NCBI GenBank assembly: GCA_945868505.1
Contig: CAMBLO010000001.1
Location: forward strand, 145,620-209,619
Direction of reading: 5' to 3'
From: an uncultured Clostridia bacterium
Lineage (GTDB): Bacteria > Bacillota > Clostridia > Lachnospirales > Anaerotignaceae
Length of the DNA: 64,000 nt
Both the position numbers and the translations under genes were made by a program. Positions 9,013 to 18,362 of this stretch are shown in pieces (the stretch's first letter is position 1; each line of letters opens with the position of its first letter). A model generated the notes under the pieces. The model did no database searches. It was not told where the DNA came from and saw only the letters and a list, made by a program, of their open reading frames with translations.

Positions 9013-11061
9013 TTATGCTTCCTGTTCTGCCAGTTTTTCCAGCAGCAGGTTGCTTCTGTCGATAAAGGCTGTCATTTCTTCGGAGGTCAGAGGGCGGTGG
9101 CTCATCAGTGCCAGATCATAGAGCTGATGGCACAGGAGAGAAGCGTCCTCCTTCTTTTCTTCCTTACCGGCCATGGAAAGCAGGGCTTTCACCAGCTTGT
9201 TGCTGCGGTTCAGCACCAGTGTTTCATCGGGCTTTAGATTTGCAAACATTGCCTTGAATTCTTCATTGTTTGCATAAGCCTCCATCATTTCCATCATACG
9301 TCTGGATTCTTCGGAAAGGAGGATCATAGCGGAAACTTTTTCGGCTTTCAGAGTTTCCAGTTTCACTTTCAGTTTATCATTGGAAACAGCGGCACGGAAC
9401 AAATCCTGCATTTGGTTGGATTCAAATTCCTCTGCCTGTTTTTTTGCTTCGGAAGCTTCTTCCTCATTCTTTTCCTGCAAGGAATCGATATCCGCATCCA
9501 CACGCTGTACTTTCAGCTTGATATCCTGATTCTTATATTCCAAGAAGGAAACAAAGGGCTTATCAACGGGAGTATCCATGATGGCTGCTTCCAAGCCCTG
9601 TTCCTTGAACAGGCGGATATACTGAGCCTGCTGGTTTACGTCTGTTGCGAAATAGATTGTGTTTTCATGTTTTTCTTTATTCTTTTCCAGATATTCGGAA
9701 ATGGTTTCATAAACACCGTCAGTTGTTTTCAGCAGCAGTGTATCTTTTACCTTATCGTAAAGCTTTTCTTCCCGCATACAGCCGTATTTGATGAAGATAT
9801 TGATATCATCCCAGAAGCCTTCGAAAGCAGGACGGTCGTTTTTGAACATCTGGTTCAGCTTGTCCGCAACCTTCTTTGTAATATATGCGTTCATTTTTTC
9901 CACATAGCCATCGTTCTGCAATGCGCTTCTGGAAACGTTCAGGGGCATATCGGGGCAATCCAGTACGCCTTTTAAGAGCAGCAGGAATTCAGGAACGACT
10001 TCCTTTACGTTATCAGCGATATAAACCTGATTGCAGTAAAGCTTTACTTCCCCGTCCATCATATCCATCTGTTCCACCAGCTTAGGGAAGTAGAGGATGC
10101 CTTTCAGGCGGAAAGGGTAGTCCATGTTCAGGTGAATCCAAAACAGAGGGTCGTTGATATCGTTAAATACCTTATGATAGAAGGCTTTGTATTCTTCTTC
10201 TGTGCAGTCTGCGGGCTTTTTCTGCCACAGAGGGTTGGTGTCGTTCAGGGGCTTGGGTTCTTCTGCTTCTGTCTCTGCTTTTGCTTCTTCTGCCGACTCC
10301 TGCTGTTCCTGCAGCATATCCATGGCTGCTTCTTTTGTCAGGTTGGCAGCCTCTTCGGGGGAAACGTGCAGGGTGTTTGCATCTTTTTCTGCCGCTGCCG
10401 CCGCTGCTTTTTCTTCTTCTGTTTCTTCCCTTTGAACATCTACATAGATGGGAACGGGCATGAAGGAGCAGTATTTCATCATAGCGGCATAAAGGGTTGC
10501 TTCGTTCAGGAATTCCTTGCCGTCTTCACCGATATGCAGGGTGATGGTAGTACCTCTTGTTTCTCTGGAACCGCTTTCCATTTCATAATCGATACCGCCT
10601 TCACAGCTCCATTTTGCGGCTTCTGCGCCGTTCTGGTAGGACAGGGAATCGATCTCAACTCTATCTGCGACCATGAAAGCAGAATAGAAGCCCAAACCGA
10701 AGTGACCGATGATCTCGTTGTCATCCTCGGATTTTTCCTGGAATTTTGCCAGGAAATCTGTTGCGCCGGAGAAGGCGATCTGGTTGATGTATTTTCTGAT
10801 TTCGTCAGCAGTCATACCGATACCGTTATCGATGACCTGCAATGTTTTTTCATCCTGATTCAGAACAACGTGGATTTCATATTTTTCATCGGCGGGGATA
10901 TCCGCTTCGCCCATCATGGACAGCTTCTGCAGCTTTGTGACTGCGTCGCAGGCATTGGATGTCAGTTCACGGATGAAAATATCCTTATCTGTGTAGAGCC
11001 ATTTTTTGATGATAGGCAGAAAATTTTCACTATTGATAGAAAGATTACCTTTTTCTTGCAT
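9013..11061 (-). CDS. htpG: molecular chaperone HtpG (Hsp90)
   Basis: FIRELTSNACDAVTKL, DNGIGMTADEI, GHFGLGFYSAFMVADRV; start MQEKGNLSINSENF after SD GGAGG; ORF track extension to 11184 runs through the predicted 5' UTR. Confidence 0.95.
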   Translation of the reverse strand: MQEKGNLSINSENFLPIIKKWLYTDKDIFIRELTSNACDAVTKLQKLSMMGEADIPADEKYEIHVVLNQDEKTLQVIDNGIGMTADEIRKYINQIAFSGATDFLAKFQEKSEDDNEIIGHFGLGFYSAFMVADRVEIDSLSYQNGAEAAKWSCEGGIDYEMESGSRETRGTTITLHIGEDGKEFLNEATLYAAMMKYCSFMPVPIYVDVQREETEEEKAAAAAAEKDANTLHVSPEEAANLTKEAAMDMLQEQQESAEEAKAETEAEEPKPLNDTNPLWQKKPADCTEEEYKAFYHKVFNDINDPLFWIHLNMDYPFRLKGILYFPKLVEQMDMMDGEVKLYCNQVYIADNVKEVVPEFLLLLKGVLDCPDMPLNVSRSALQNDGYVEKMNAYITKKVADKLNQMFKNDRPAFEGFWDDINIFIKYGCMREEKLYDKVKDTLLLKTTDGVYETISEYLEKNKEKHENTIYFATDVNQQAQYIRLFKEQGLEAAIMDTPVDKPFVSFLEYKNQDIKLKVQRVDADIDSLQEKNEEEASEAKKQAEEFESNQMQDLFRAAVSNDKLKVKLETLKAEKVSAMILLSEESRRMMEMMEAYANNEEFKAMFANLKPDETLVLNRSNKLVKALLSMAGKEEKKEDASLLCHQLYDLALMSHRPLTSEEMTAFIDRSNLLLEKLAEQEA

Positions 11062-11126
11062 GATAAAAAACCTCCTAAAATATTTTTCAGAGCGATGGGA
11101 AAGGCTGATATTGTCGGATAAAATCA

Positions 11127-11157
11127 AATGATATCCATGCAAGCATTGGATATCATT
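11127..11157 (-). repeat. perfect 10-bp stem hairpin in htpG 5' leader
   Basis: AATGATATCC-ATGCAAGCATT-GGATATCATT. Confidence 0.75.
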
Positions 11158-11192
11158 GCCTTTTTCCGTGGCTCTGTTCGTCACTGATATCT

Positions 11193-11220
11193 ATTTTATC
11201 ACGCAAAAAGGAAAAGTCAA
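11193..11220 (-). promoter_or_regulatory. predicted htpG promoter
   Basis: Minus strand TTGACT-N16-TAAAAT. Confidence 0.65.
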
Positions 11221-11227
11221 GAAAAAA

Positions 11228-11254
11228 TTAGCACTCATTTCAGGTGAGTGCTAG
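11228..11254 (-). promoter_or_regulatory. CIRCE-like HrcA operator upstream of htpG
   Basis: TTAGCACTC-N9-GAGTGCTAG, one mismatch to CIRCE. Confidence 0.88.
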
Positions 11255-11276
11255 CAGAATTATAAAACGGATGACG

Positions 11277-11353
11277 CACCAAGGAGCAAAAAAATCTTCC
11301 CCGCAAAAGGACTAACGTAATATTGCGGATGAAGCATTTTTTGCTCCTTGGTG
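11277..11353. repeat. long imperfect palindrome
   Basis: CACCAAGGAGCAAAAAA arms with nested CCGCAA/TTGCGG. Confidence 0.75.
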
Positions 11354-11372
11354 CTGATCGGTAAAATAAAAT

Positions 11373-11396
11373 ATCTCCGCCCAATGGGACGGAGAT
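11373..11396 (-). terminator. terminator of the 11408-11878 gene
   Basis: ATCTCCGTCCCATTGGGCGGAGAT then ATTTTATTTT on minus strand. Confidence 0.75.
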
Positions 11397-11407
11397 CTGC
11401 GTTCTGT

Positions 11408-11878
11408 TTAGGTTTCCTGCAGCTGGATGCCGATGCCGTTTTTCTTGAAGAATTTCAGCACATATTCTTCCCAGAGCTTTTCGGGGCTTTTATCCAGAGA
11501 AAAAGTTTCCTGGGAAATAGCGGTGGTGCAGAGGATGGTGTTGTCCTTAAAGAGGATATTCAGGAAGGCGGCTTTCGTATTGGGCAAGTGAGTGGTCTTT
11601 TCTTCGGAAAGGGAAAACACCAGCTTGATGGCCTTGGGCAGCTTATTGCCCTTGATGGCATGGAATACAAAGGGGCGCATTTCTTCCCAACGTACAAAGC
11701 GGGAAAGCCCTTGTTCCTGTTCTTCGGCAGTATAAAAATCCATGTTGCGCTTGCCTTCCATGACGAAAGAGGCGAAGGTGGTCAGTTCTCCCTGCCGAAA
11801 GAGGAAGGAATCGAAGGTATCACCTTTTAAAAGCAGTGCCATAAATGATTTTGTGTCGTTGACGGTGAAAGCAAGCAT
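11408..11878 (-). CDS. DUF5721-like conserved protein of unknown function
   Basis: MLAFTVNDTKSFMALLLKGDTFDSFLFRQGELTTF...; N-terminal extension in ORF track lacks support. Confidence 0.55.
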   Translation of the reverse strand: MLAFTVNDTKSFMALLLKGDTFDSFLFRQGELTTFASFVMEGKRNMDFYTAEEQEQGLSRFVRWEEMRPFVFHAIKGNKLPKAIKLVFSLSEEKTTHLPNTKAAFLNILFKDNTILCTTAISQETFSLDKSPEKLWEEYVLKFFKKNGIGIQLQET

Positions 11879-12047
11879 AAAATAAATCCTCCTAAGTGGT
11901 TTGGCGTAGCCAAACTGCGAGGCAGTCTTTCTAAGAAAACGTAACATATAAAATTTTTGTTTTCTTAGAAAGATGCCCATAAAAATGTGTACTTTAATTC
12001 TATATTAATTTTATTTTACATTTTCCCGGAGGATTTTTCAATCTTAA

Positions 12048-13463
12048 TTAACCTTTGAAGGAAATGATCAGCTTGCCGTCATTCCATTGAATGAACTTTG
12101 ATTCGCTGAAAACAGGCTTCGTGTTGTCCCGATAGACCTCTCCTGTACGGAATACGGAGAGCAATACCCCTGCCAGTGCCATATTCAGCAGAAGGGCAGA
12201 GCCGCCATAAGACAGGAAGGGCAGGGCAATGGGAGCAATGATGGGATACCCCAGATTTACGATGATGTAAATGAGGATTTCCGCTGCGAAGGTGCAGAGG
12301 ATGGCAAGGGATACCATCTGCCCCAACAGGCTTTTCTGCTTCAGACATTTGCGGAAGCCCAAGGCAAGGAACAATGCCAACAGCAGCACCAATCCGATGG
12401 AAACTGCCCAGCCGTAGCGATAGGTCAGGAAGGTCAGCAGATAGTTCGACCGAAATTCTGTTGGAGGAAGTAGAAGATAAGTATTGATTTCCGCAAAAGC
12501 AGTTCCTTCTCCAAGAAAAACAGAGTTTTCCAATATTTCTCGCAACAGAAGCGGAAGATAGCCTGCGCCATGCGGGTCTGTTTCCGGATGGAAAACAGTC
12601 AGCAGCGTCTGCACACGTTCAAACCGATAGGAAACTGCACATATCAGAAAGAGAAATACAGCGATTCCCACAAGAATGAACAACAGCAGGAGGGACTTCG
12701 TATTCCCACCAAACCAGTTTCGCATTGCCGCAACGAGCATCAAAACCCCAGCGGCGCAGACGAACAGAAAAAGTCCGGCAAAGGTATGGCAAAGGGCTAA
12801 CTGTACGCAGAAAAAAGCCGCCGCCAAACCGCCCAGAAAATAGCCCTGTTTCCCTTTTTCCCGCAAATGATAAAATATGCCGCAGAAGGTCAGTGGGAAC
12901 AATGTTGATAAAGCAATGGGGCTGAGTGTAAAAGCGCCGAGAGTAAGCCATTTGTTGCCATTATATCCTGCGCCGATCAGCTGCGCCAATACATCAATTC
13001 CCAGAAGGCATAGGGGGAGCAGATAGGGACGTTTTCCGAAGAAGGAAAAATCCAAGAAATATGCTCCAATGAAGGCAGCCAGACTTAATGGAAGATAAAG
13101 AAGCAGCCCATTTATGGAAATAGATTTATAACCTTCCTCTGGCGATATATTTGTGATGAATAGATACTGAATGACAGCACCTAGCAAAAACAGCAGCAAT
13201 ACCAATCCGATCATCCCCCACTGGGGCGCAGGCTTATGGGTATTGTCCAACGCCGCTCCCACTGCCACAGGGTCACCCATTTGCAGCAGAGCCTTTTCCT
13301 CGGCGGTGCTTTCCGGATCACCCATGTCCATATAGGCATTTTTCTGGTCGATCAGGTGGTTTTCGATCTCCTGTGCTACAACGGGATGCGCTTTTTTCCA
13401 TCTGATCTGTTCGCAGACCTTTTCTGCGTATCGTTTGAAGGGGTCAGAAGCATTCACAAGCAA
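12048..13463 (-). CDS. SEDS-family (FtsW/RodA/SpoVE-like) membrane protein with N-terminal HAAS/permease-prefix-like domain
   Basis: Multi-TM; GYPIIAPIALPFLSYGGSALLLNMALAGVLLSV matches the SEDS C-terminal signature; N-term EVxxHLIDQKNAYMDMG...AEEKALLQMGDPVAVG resembles HAAS. Confidence 0.75.
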   Translation of the reverse strand: MLVNASDPFKRYAEKVCEQIRWKKAHPVVAQEIENHLIDQKNAYMDMGDPESTAEEKALLQMGDPVAVGAALDNTHKPAPQWGMIGLVLLLFLLGAVIQYLFITNISPEEGYKSISINGLLLYLPLSLAAFIGAYFLDFSFFGKRPYLLPLCLLGIDVLAQLIGAGYNGNKWLTLGAFTLSPIALSTLFPLTFCGIFYHLREKGKQGYFLGGLAAAFFCVQLALCHTFAGLFLFVCAAGVLMLVAAMRNWFGGNTKSLLLLFILVGIAVFLFLICAVSYRFERVQTLLTVFHPETDPHGAGYLPLLLREILENSVFLGEGTAFAEINTYLLLPPTEFRSNYLLTFLTYRYGWAVSIGLVLLLALFLALGFRKCLKQKSLLGQMVSLAILCTFAAEILIYIIVNLGYPIIAPIALPFLSYGGSALLLNMALAGVLLSVFRTGEVYRDNTKPVFSESKFIQWNDGKLIISFKG

Positions 13464-13800
13464 GACCTCCTTCCAGAATTTTGCTGACGGCGGAGGAATA
13501 TTCCTTCCATTCGGCAGTTTTTTCCTTTAGAAATTTTTGGCCTTTCCCCGTCAGGCGGTAATATTTGCGGACGCGGGCGGAATCGGCATTTTCCTCGTAG
13601 GATTCCAGAAGCCCCTTTTTCTCCAGACCGTGCAGCAGAGGGTAGAGGGTGCCGGCTTTCAGCTGAAAGGTGTTGTCGGAACGGCGAGCCAATTCTTCGA
13701 TGATTTGGTAGCCGTACATATCCTGCCCGTCCAGCAATTTTAGGATGAGGGTAGCGGTGCTTCCCGCCAGTAGGGTTTTATCTATGGGCATTGCAATCAC
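13444..13800 (-). CDS. PadR-family transcriptional regulator
   Basis: LILKLLDGQDMYGYQIIEELARRSDNTFQLKAGTLYPLLHGLEKKGLLESY. Confidence 0.92.
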   Translation of the reverse strand: MIAMPIDKTLLAGSTATLILKLLDGQDMYGYQIIEELARRSDNTFQLKAGTLYPLLHGLEKKGLLESYEENADSARVRKYYRLTGKGQKFLKEKTAEWKEYSSAVSKILEGGLACECF

Positions 13801-13808
13801 TCCTTATG

Positions 13809-13906
13809 TATAGATATTCGATATATCGTTATCCTGATTATATATAGAATGTCTATATATGTCCAATAACAAATTTTTATTGCTCCTAATATATCGATAA
13901 TCTATA
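13809..13906. promoter_or_regulatory. cluster of palindromic AT-rich operator-like sites
   Basis: TATAGATATTCGATATAT (13809-13826), perfect palindrome TATATAGA-ATG-TCTATATA (13841-13859), ATATATCGATAATCTATA (13889-13906). Confidence 0.6.
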
Positions 13907-14024
13907 TATCTGATTAGAAAAATTTTTCATGTTTCTTGCCTTAAAACCATCGTTGTATTATAATAAAGTATCATACTATGATTGTAAAAAATCTCTAACG
14001 AATGAAAATATAGGAGGGCGACCA

Positions 14025-15704
14025 ATGGCTGAAGAAAAAAACATGGAAAACAACAGCGGTCTGGGTGCAACGGGTAACTTTATCCACAACTACATCCAGG
14101 AAGACCTGAAAGGGGAACTGAATAAGATTCATACCAGATTCCCGCCCGAACCCAATGGCTACCTGCACATCGGTCATGCAAAATCCATCTGCCTGAACTT
14201 TGGTATGGCAAATTTGTACGGCGGCAAATGCAACCTGCGTTTTGACGACACCAACCCTACAAAGGAAGATGTGGAATATGTAGAATCCATTCAGGAGGAC
14301 GTAAAATGGCTGGGCTTCGATTGGGAAGACAGACTGTATTACGCTTCCAGCTATTTTGATAAATACTATGAAGTGGCAGTGAAGCTTATCAAAGAAGGCA
14401 AGGCTTTCGTGGATGAACTGACAGCGGAAGAAATGAGAGAATATCGCGGCACTCTGAACACACCCGGGAAGGAAAGCCCTTACCGTAACAGAAGCGTGGA
14501 GGAAAATCTGGATTTGTTTGAACGGATGAAAGCCGGCGAATTCCCCGATGGCTCCAAAACACTGCGTGCAAAGATCGACATGTCTTCTCCCAATATCAAC
14601 ATGAGAGACCCTGTCATCTATCGTATCTCCCATTCCACTCACCATACCACAGGGGACAAATGGTGCATCTACCCTATGTATGACTTTGCACATCCTCTGG
14701 AAGATGCCATCGAAGGTATCACCCATTCCATTTGTACCATGGAATTTGAAGACCACAGACCTCTCTATGACTGGGTGGTAAGAGAAGCGGGTTATACCGT
14801 AAATCCTCCTAGACAGATTGAATTTGCCCGTCTGGGTATGACAAATACTGTTATGAGCAAGAGAAAACTCCGTACGCTGGTGGAAAATGGTCTGGTTGAC
14901 GGTTGGGACGACCCTCGTATGCCGACCATCAGTGGTCTGCGCCGCCGTGGCTATACCCCTGCGTCCATTCGTGATTTCTGTGAACGCATCGGCGTTTCCA
15001 AGGCAAACAGCATGGTAGATAGCGGTCTGCTGGATTACTGCATCCGTGACGATCTGAAGGCAAAAGCAAAGGTAGTTATGGCTGTTCTGGACCCTCTGAA
15101 ATTGGTTATCACTAACTATCCTGAGGATCAGGTGGAAATGATGGAACTGGAAAATAACCCCGAAACACCTGAATTGGGCACAAGACTGGCTCCCTTCACC
15201 AGAGAACTGTATATTGAAAGAGAGGACTTCATGGAAGAACCTGTAAAGAAATTCTTCCGTCTGGCTCCCGGCAAGGAAGTGCGTCTGAAAGGTGCTTATT
15301 TCGTAACCTGCACAGATTTTGTGAAGGATGAAAACGGCGTTGTGACAGAAGTACACTGCACCTATGACCCCGAAACAAAGAGCGGCAGCGGCTTTGAAGG
15401 CAGAAAGGTCAAAGGCACTCTGCATTGGGTAAGCGCCAAGGAAAACGTGGCTGCAACAGCAAGACTGTACGATCACATGATGCTGGACAACCCCGATGAC
15501 CCCAACGGCGAAATGATTATGAACCCCAACTCTTTGGAAGTAAAGGAATGCTTCATCGAACCTTCCATCAAAGATGCAAAGAAGGGCGATAGATTCCAGT
15601 TCATGAGAAACGGCTACTATATCGTAGATACGAAGGATACAACAGAAGAACATCTGGTATTCAACCGCATCGTTCCTCTGAAAAGCTCCTTCAAACTGAA
15701 ATAA
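14025..15704 (+). CDS. glnS: glutaminyl-tRNA synthetase
   Basis: [52 protein letters not shown]. Confidence 0.95.
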   Translation: MAEEKNMENNSGLGATGNFIHNYIQEDLKGELNKIHTRFPPEPNGYLHIGHAKSICLNFGMANLYGGKCNLRFDDTNPTKEDVEYVESIQEDVKWLGFDWEDRLYYASSYFDKYYEVAVKLIKEGKAFVDELTAEEMREYRGTLNTPGKESPYRNRSVEENLDLFERMKAGEFPDGSKTLRAKIDMSSPNINMRDPVIYRISHSTHHTTGDKWCIYPMYDFAHPLEDAIEGITHSICTMEFEDHRPLYDWVVREAGYTVNPPRQIEFARLGMTNTVMSKRKLRTLVENGLVDGWDDPRMPTISGLRRRGYTPASIRDFCERIGVSKANSMVDSGLLDYCIRDDLKAKAKVVMAVLDPLKLVITNYPEDQVEMMELENNPETPELGTRLAPFTRELYIEREDFMEEPVKKFFRLAPGKEVRLKGAYFVTCTDFVKDENGVVTEVHCTYDPETKSGSGFEGRKVKGTLHWVSAKENVAATARLYDHMMLDNPDDPNGEMIMNPNSLEVKECFIEPSIKDAKKGDRFQFMRNGYYIVDTKDTTEEHLVFNRIVPLKSSFKLK

Positions 15705-15717
15705 AGAAAGAGAATCG

Positions 15718-15747
15718 CAAAGGCGAGCCCATGGGCTCGCTTTTGTT
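15718..15747 (+). terminator. terminator after glnS
   Basis: AAAGGCGAGCCCATGGGCTCGCTTTTGTTT. Confidence 0.8.
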
Positions 15748-15870
15748 TATGAATCACTGCATTTTCTTTTTTCTTAATAGAAATTCCCTTTTTTATGAAA
15801 GAATTATGGTGTATACTGTAATATGAGGAGAAATCTTTACATTCTTTACAAAAGAAACGGAGTTGAGATT

Positions 15871-16656
15871 GTGAGAGAAAAGCTGAAAGATTGCAACCGC
15901 ATTGTCGTAAAGGTTGGTACATCTACCATTACATATCCAAACGGCAGACTGAACCTGAAACGGATTGAAGAACTGGCGTGGGTTTTGACAGACCTGCGGA
16001 ATAGGGGCAAGGAAGTTGTTCTTGTTACCAGCGGTGCCATCGGCGTGGGCGCAGTGCGTATGGCAATGCAGGAACGCCCGACGGTTACCCGTGAAAAACA
16101 GGCGGCTGCTGCCGTGGGGCAGGCGATGCTGATGCAGATTTATCATAACTTTTTTGACAGATATAATCAGACCGTTGCCCAGATTTTGCTGACAAAGGAA
16201 GAATTGAGCAGCGACAGCAGATATGAAAATACGAAGAATACTTTGGAAACACTATTGGAAATGGGCATCCTGCCCATCGTCAATGCTAACGATACGATTT
16301 CCACTTACGAAATCGAAATTTCCGATAATGACCGCCTTTCTGCCATGGTGGCGGAGATTATCAAGGCAGACCTGCTGATTTTGCTGACGGATATTGATGC
16401 CCTCTATGACAAAGACCCTCGTTCCAATCCCGATGCGAAACGGGTTGCCCATGTGGCTGCGGTGACTGACGAGGTCAGAGCCATGGCGGGGGAAAAGAAA
16501 GGCTCGGAATTCAGCGTTGGCGGTATGAAAACCAAGCTGCAGGCAGCGGCCATCTGTCTGGATGCGGGGGTGAAAATGGCCATTGCCAATGGGGAGGACC
16601 CGAAGGTGGTGCATCGTATCATTGATGGAGAAGATGTGGGCACACTATTTGGGTAA
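15871..16656 (+). CDS. proB: glutamate 5-kinase (GTG start favoured; ORF track start 15823)
   Basis: RIVVKVGTSTITYPNGRLN, VLVTSGAIGVG, NANDTISTYEI, GGMKTKLQAA. Confidence 0.93.
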   Translation: MREKLKDCNRIVVKVGTSTITYPNGRLNLKRIEELAWVLTDLRNRGKEVVLVTSGAIGVGAVRMAMQERPTVTREKQAAAAVGQAMLMQIYHNFFDRYNQTVAQILLTKEELSSDSRYENTKNTLETLLEMGILPIVNANDTISTYEIEISDNDRLSAMVAEIIKADLLILLTDIDALYDKDPRSNPDAKRVAHVAAVTDEVRAMAGEKKGSEFSVGGMKTKLQAAAICLDAGVKMAIANGEDPKVVHRIIDGEDVGTLFG

Positions 16657-16691
16657 TGATTTTTGGATTGAAACATAAGGAGGAAAAAGAG

Positions 16692-17168
16692 ATGAGTTAT
16701 TGTCCAAATTGCGGCAGACAGATTCTAGACGAAAGTCTGGGCTGTCCCGTTTGTAATGTAAAAAATAATACTGACCCTACGAAAACGGTAATTGATGGGC
16801 AGGCAGAAGAGGTCAAAGCAGAAACGGTGGATACCTTTACTGTGGAGGACAGCGATGGAAAGACCCATCATTTTGAAAGCAATACGGAAACGGGCGATGC
16901 AGAATATGTGAAACAGGAAAAGGTTTCTTCGGATGCCACCATACATCCTTTACTGAAGGTGCTGATTATCGTGCTGATCGTTATGGTAGGCGGTTTTGGT
17001 GCCATCGCAGGCTGTGTGGCAGGCGTTGTCCTTTCCAAAAGCCCCTCTGAAGATTACCGCCGCTTCGGGAAGCTGATGATGACTGTCAGCATCGTGATGC
17101 TGGTGCTTTCCTTCCTGTGCTGCGTGATGACAGCATCCGTTGGAAGCCTGAGCTATATGCTGGATTGA
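16692..17168 (+). CDS. zinc-ribbon membrane protein
   Basis: MSYCPNCGRQILDESLGCPVCN plus two C-terminal TM segments. Confidence 0.7.
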   Translation: MSYCPNCGRQILDESLGCPVCNVKNNTDPTKTVIDGQAEEVKAETVDTFTVEDSDGKTHHFESNTETGDAEYVKQEKVSSDATIHPLLKVLIIVLIVMVGGFGAIAGCVAGVVLSKSPSEDYRRFGKLMMTVSIVMLVLSFLCCVMTASVGSLSYMLD

Positions 17169-17169
17169 T

Positions 17170-17793
17170 ATGGCTGATTTTTTGGAACGCATGGGCTCTG
17201 CCGTCTGTCACCAGATGGCGGAGCGCAGTTTTATTTGGGGAAATAGAACAATGCCCCTTTGTGCCCGCTGCACGGGCATCTACATGGGTGTGTTTTTCGC
17301 TCTGTGCTTCTTCCTTTGGAAAAAGCGGCTGCAGGGAAACCGACCCTTTTCCGCAACACAAATCTTTCTGATGCTTTTGTGCATCATCCCCATGGCGGCG
17401 GATGGCTTTTGCAGCTATATAGGTTTGTGGGAAAGCAATCAGCTTTTGCGGGTTCTGACGGGAAGTCTGATTGGTGCAGTCGTTCCCGGTCTGCTTTTGT
17501 TGGCGGGGAATTTTGACCCCGTCGGGAAAAGTGACAAGGCAATTTACGAAACTACAAAGGAATTGCTTTTTGTGACTGCATTCAGCGGAATATTTGCTCT
17601 GTGCCTTTGTCTTGGTTTGCCCTTACAAGGCATTGGTGCAATCCTTTCCATTGTAGGGGAGGTTTGCCTTTGGGCCGGTGTCCTTTGGCTGATTCTAAAA
17701 AATATTTTTGGAAAGAAGAAACTGCCCTTGCGGCGGATTTCTTTGGTGCTGGCATTTTGCATCATTTTTGCAGTAGGAGGGTTTCTTCCATGA
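17170..17793 (+). CDS. DUF2085-like integral membrane protein
   Basis: CHQMAERSFIWGNRTMPLCARCTGIYMGVF motif. Confidence 0.75.
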   Translation: MADFLERMGSAVCHQMAERSFIWGNRTMPLCARCTGIYMGVFFALCFFLWKKRLQGNRPFSATQIFLMLLCIIPMAADGFCSYIGLWESNQLLRVLTGSLIGAVVPGLLLLAGNFDPVGKSDKAIYETTKELLFVTAFSGIFALCLCLGLPLQGIGAILSIVGEVCLWAGVLWLILKNIFGKKKLPLRRISLVLAFCIIFAVGGFLP

Positions 17794-18362
17794 AAAAAGA
17801 ATTGCGGGCAGAAGCCCTGAAACAGCGGGATGAGATGCCTTTGGCTGAGCGGAACGAAAAAAGCAGACAAATTACGGCGCATATCCTGCAAAGTGAGGTA
17901 TATCAAAAGGCAAAGCGTATTTTCACTTTCGTGAGCATGGGTTCGGAGGTGGAAACAAGGGGCATCATGTCGCAGGCGTGGAACGACGGGAAAGCCGTTG
18001 CTGTCCCCAAAACAGAAAAGGGACGGGTGATGTATTTTCTGCCAATCCAATCCTTTGCTGATTTGCAGAAAGGTCGCTTTGGCGTGATGGAGCCTTCGGG
18101 CAGCGAAGAAGATGCCATTGTACCTGAAAGGGGCGATTTATTTCTGGTGCCCGGAGCATTGTTTGATGAGAAAATGAACCGCTTGGGCTATGGCGGCGGT
18201 TATTATGATACGTATTTTGAAAACTATCAGGGATATGGGAAAATCGGATTGGCGTTCCAGTCTCAGGTGCGGAGCGAACCGATTCTCGCGGAAAAAACAG
18301 ACATCCCTTTGGATGATATCGTAACGGAAAACGGATGGATGGGAGGAAGAAAACATGAGTAA
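17790..18362 (+). CDS. 5-formyltetrahydrofolate cyclo-ligase
   Basis: [47 protein letters not shown] overlap with upstream gene. Confidence 0.92.
   Translation: MKKELRAEALKQRDEMPLAERNEKSRQITAHILQSEVYQKAKRIFTFVSMGSEVETRGIMSQAWNDGKAVAVPKTEKGRVMYFLPIQSFADLQKGRFGVMEPSGSEEDAIVPERGDLFLVPGALFDEKMNRLGYGGGYYDTYFENYQGYGKIGLAFQSQVRSEPILAEKTDIPLDDIVTENGWMGGRKHE

Noticed and set aside
11062-11184. N-terminal extension of HtpG from a GTG
   Set aside because: Lies in the predicted 5' UTR, close to the TSS; conserved start MQEKG has an SD.
13995-15653. 552-aa minus-strand ORF opposite glnS
   Set aside because: Antisense shadow of glnS.
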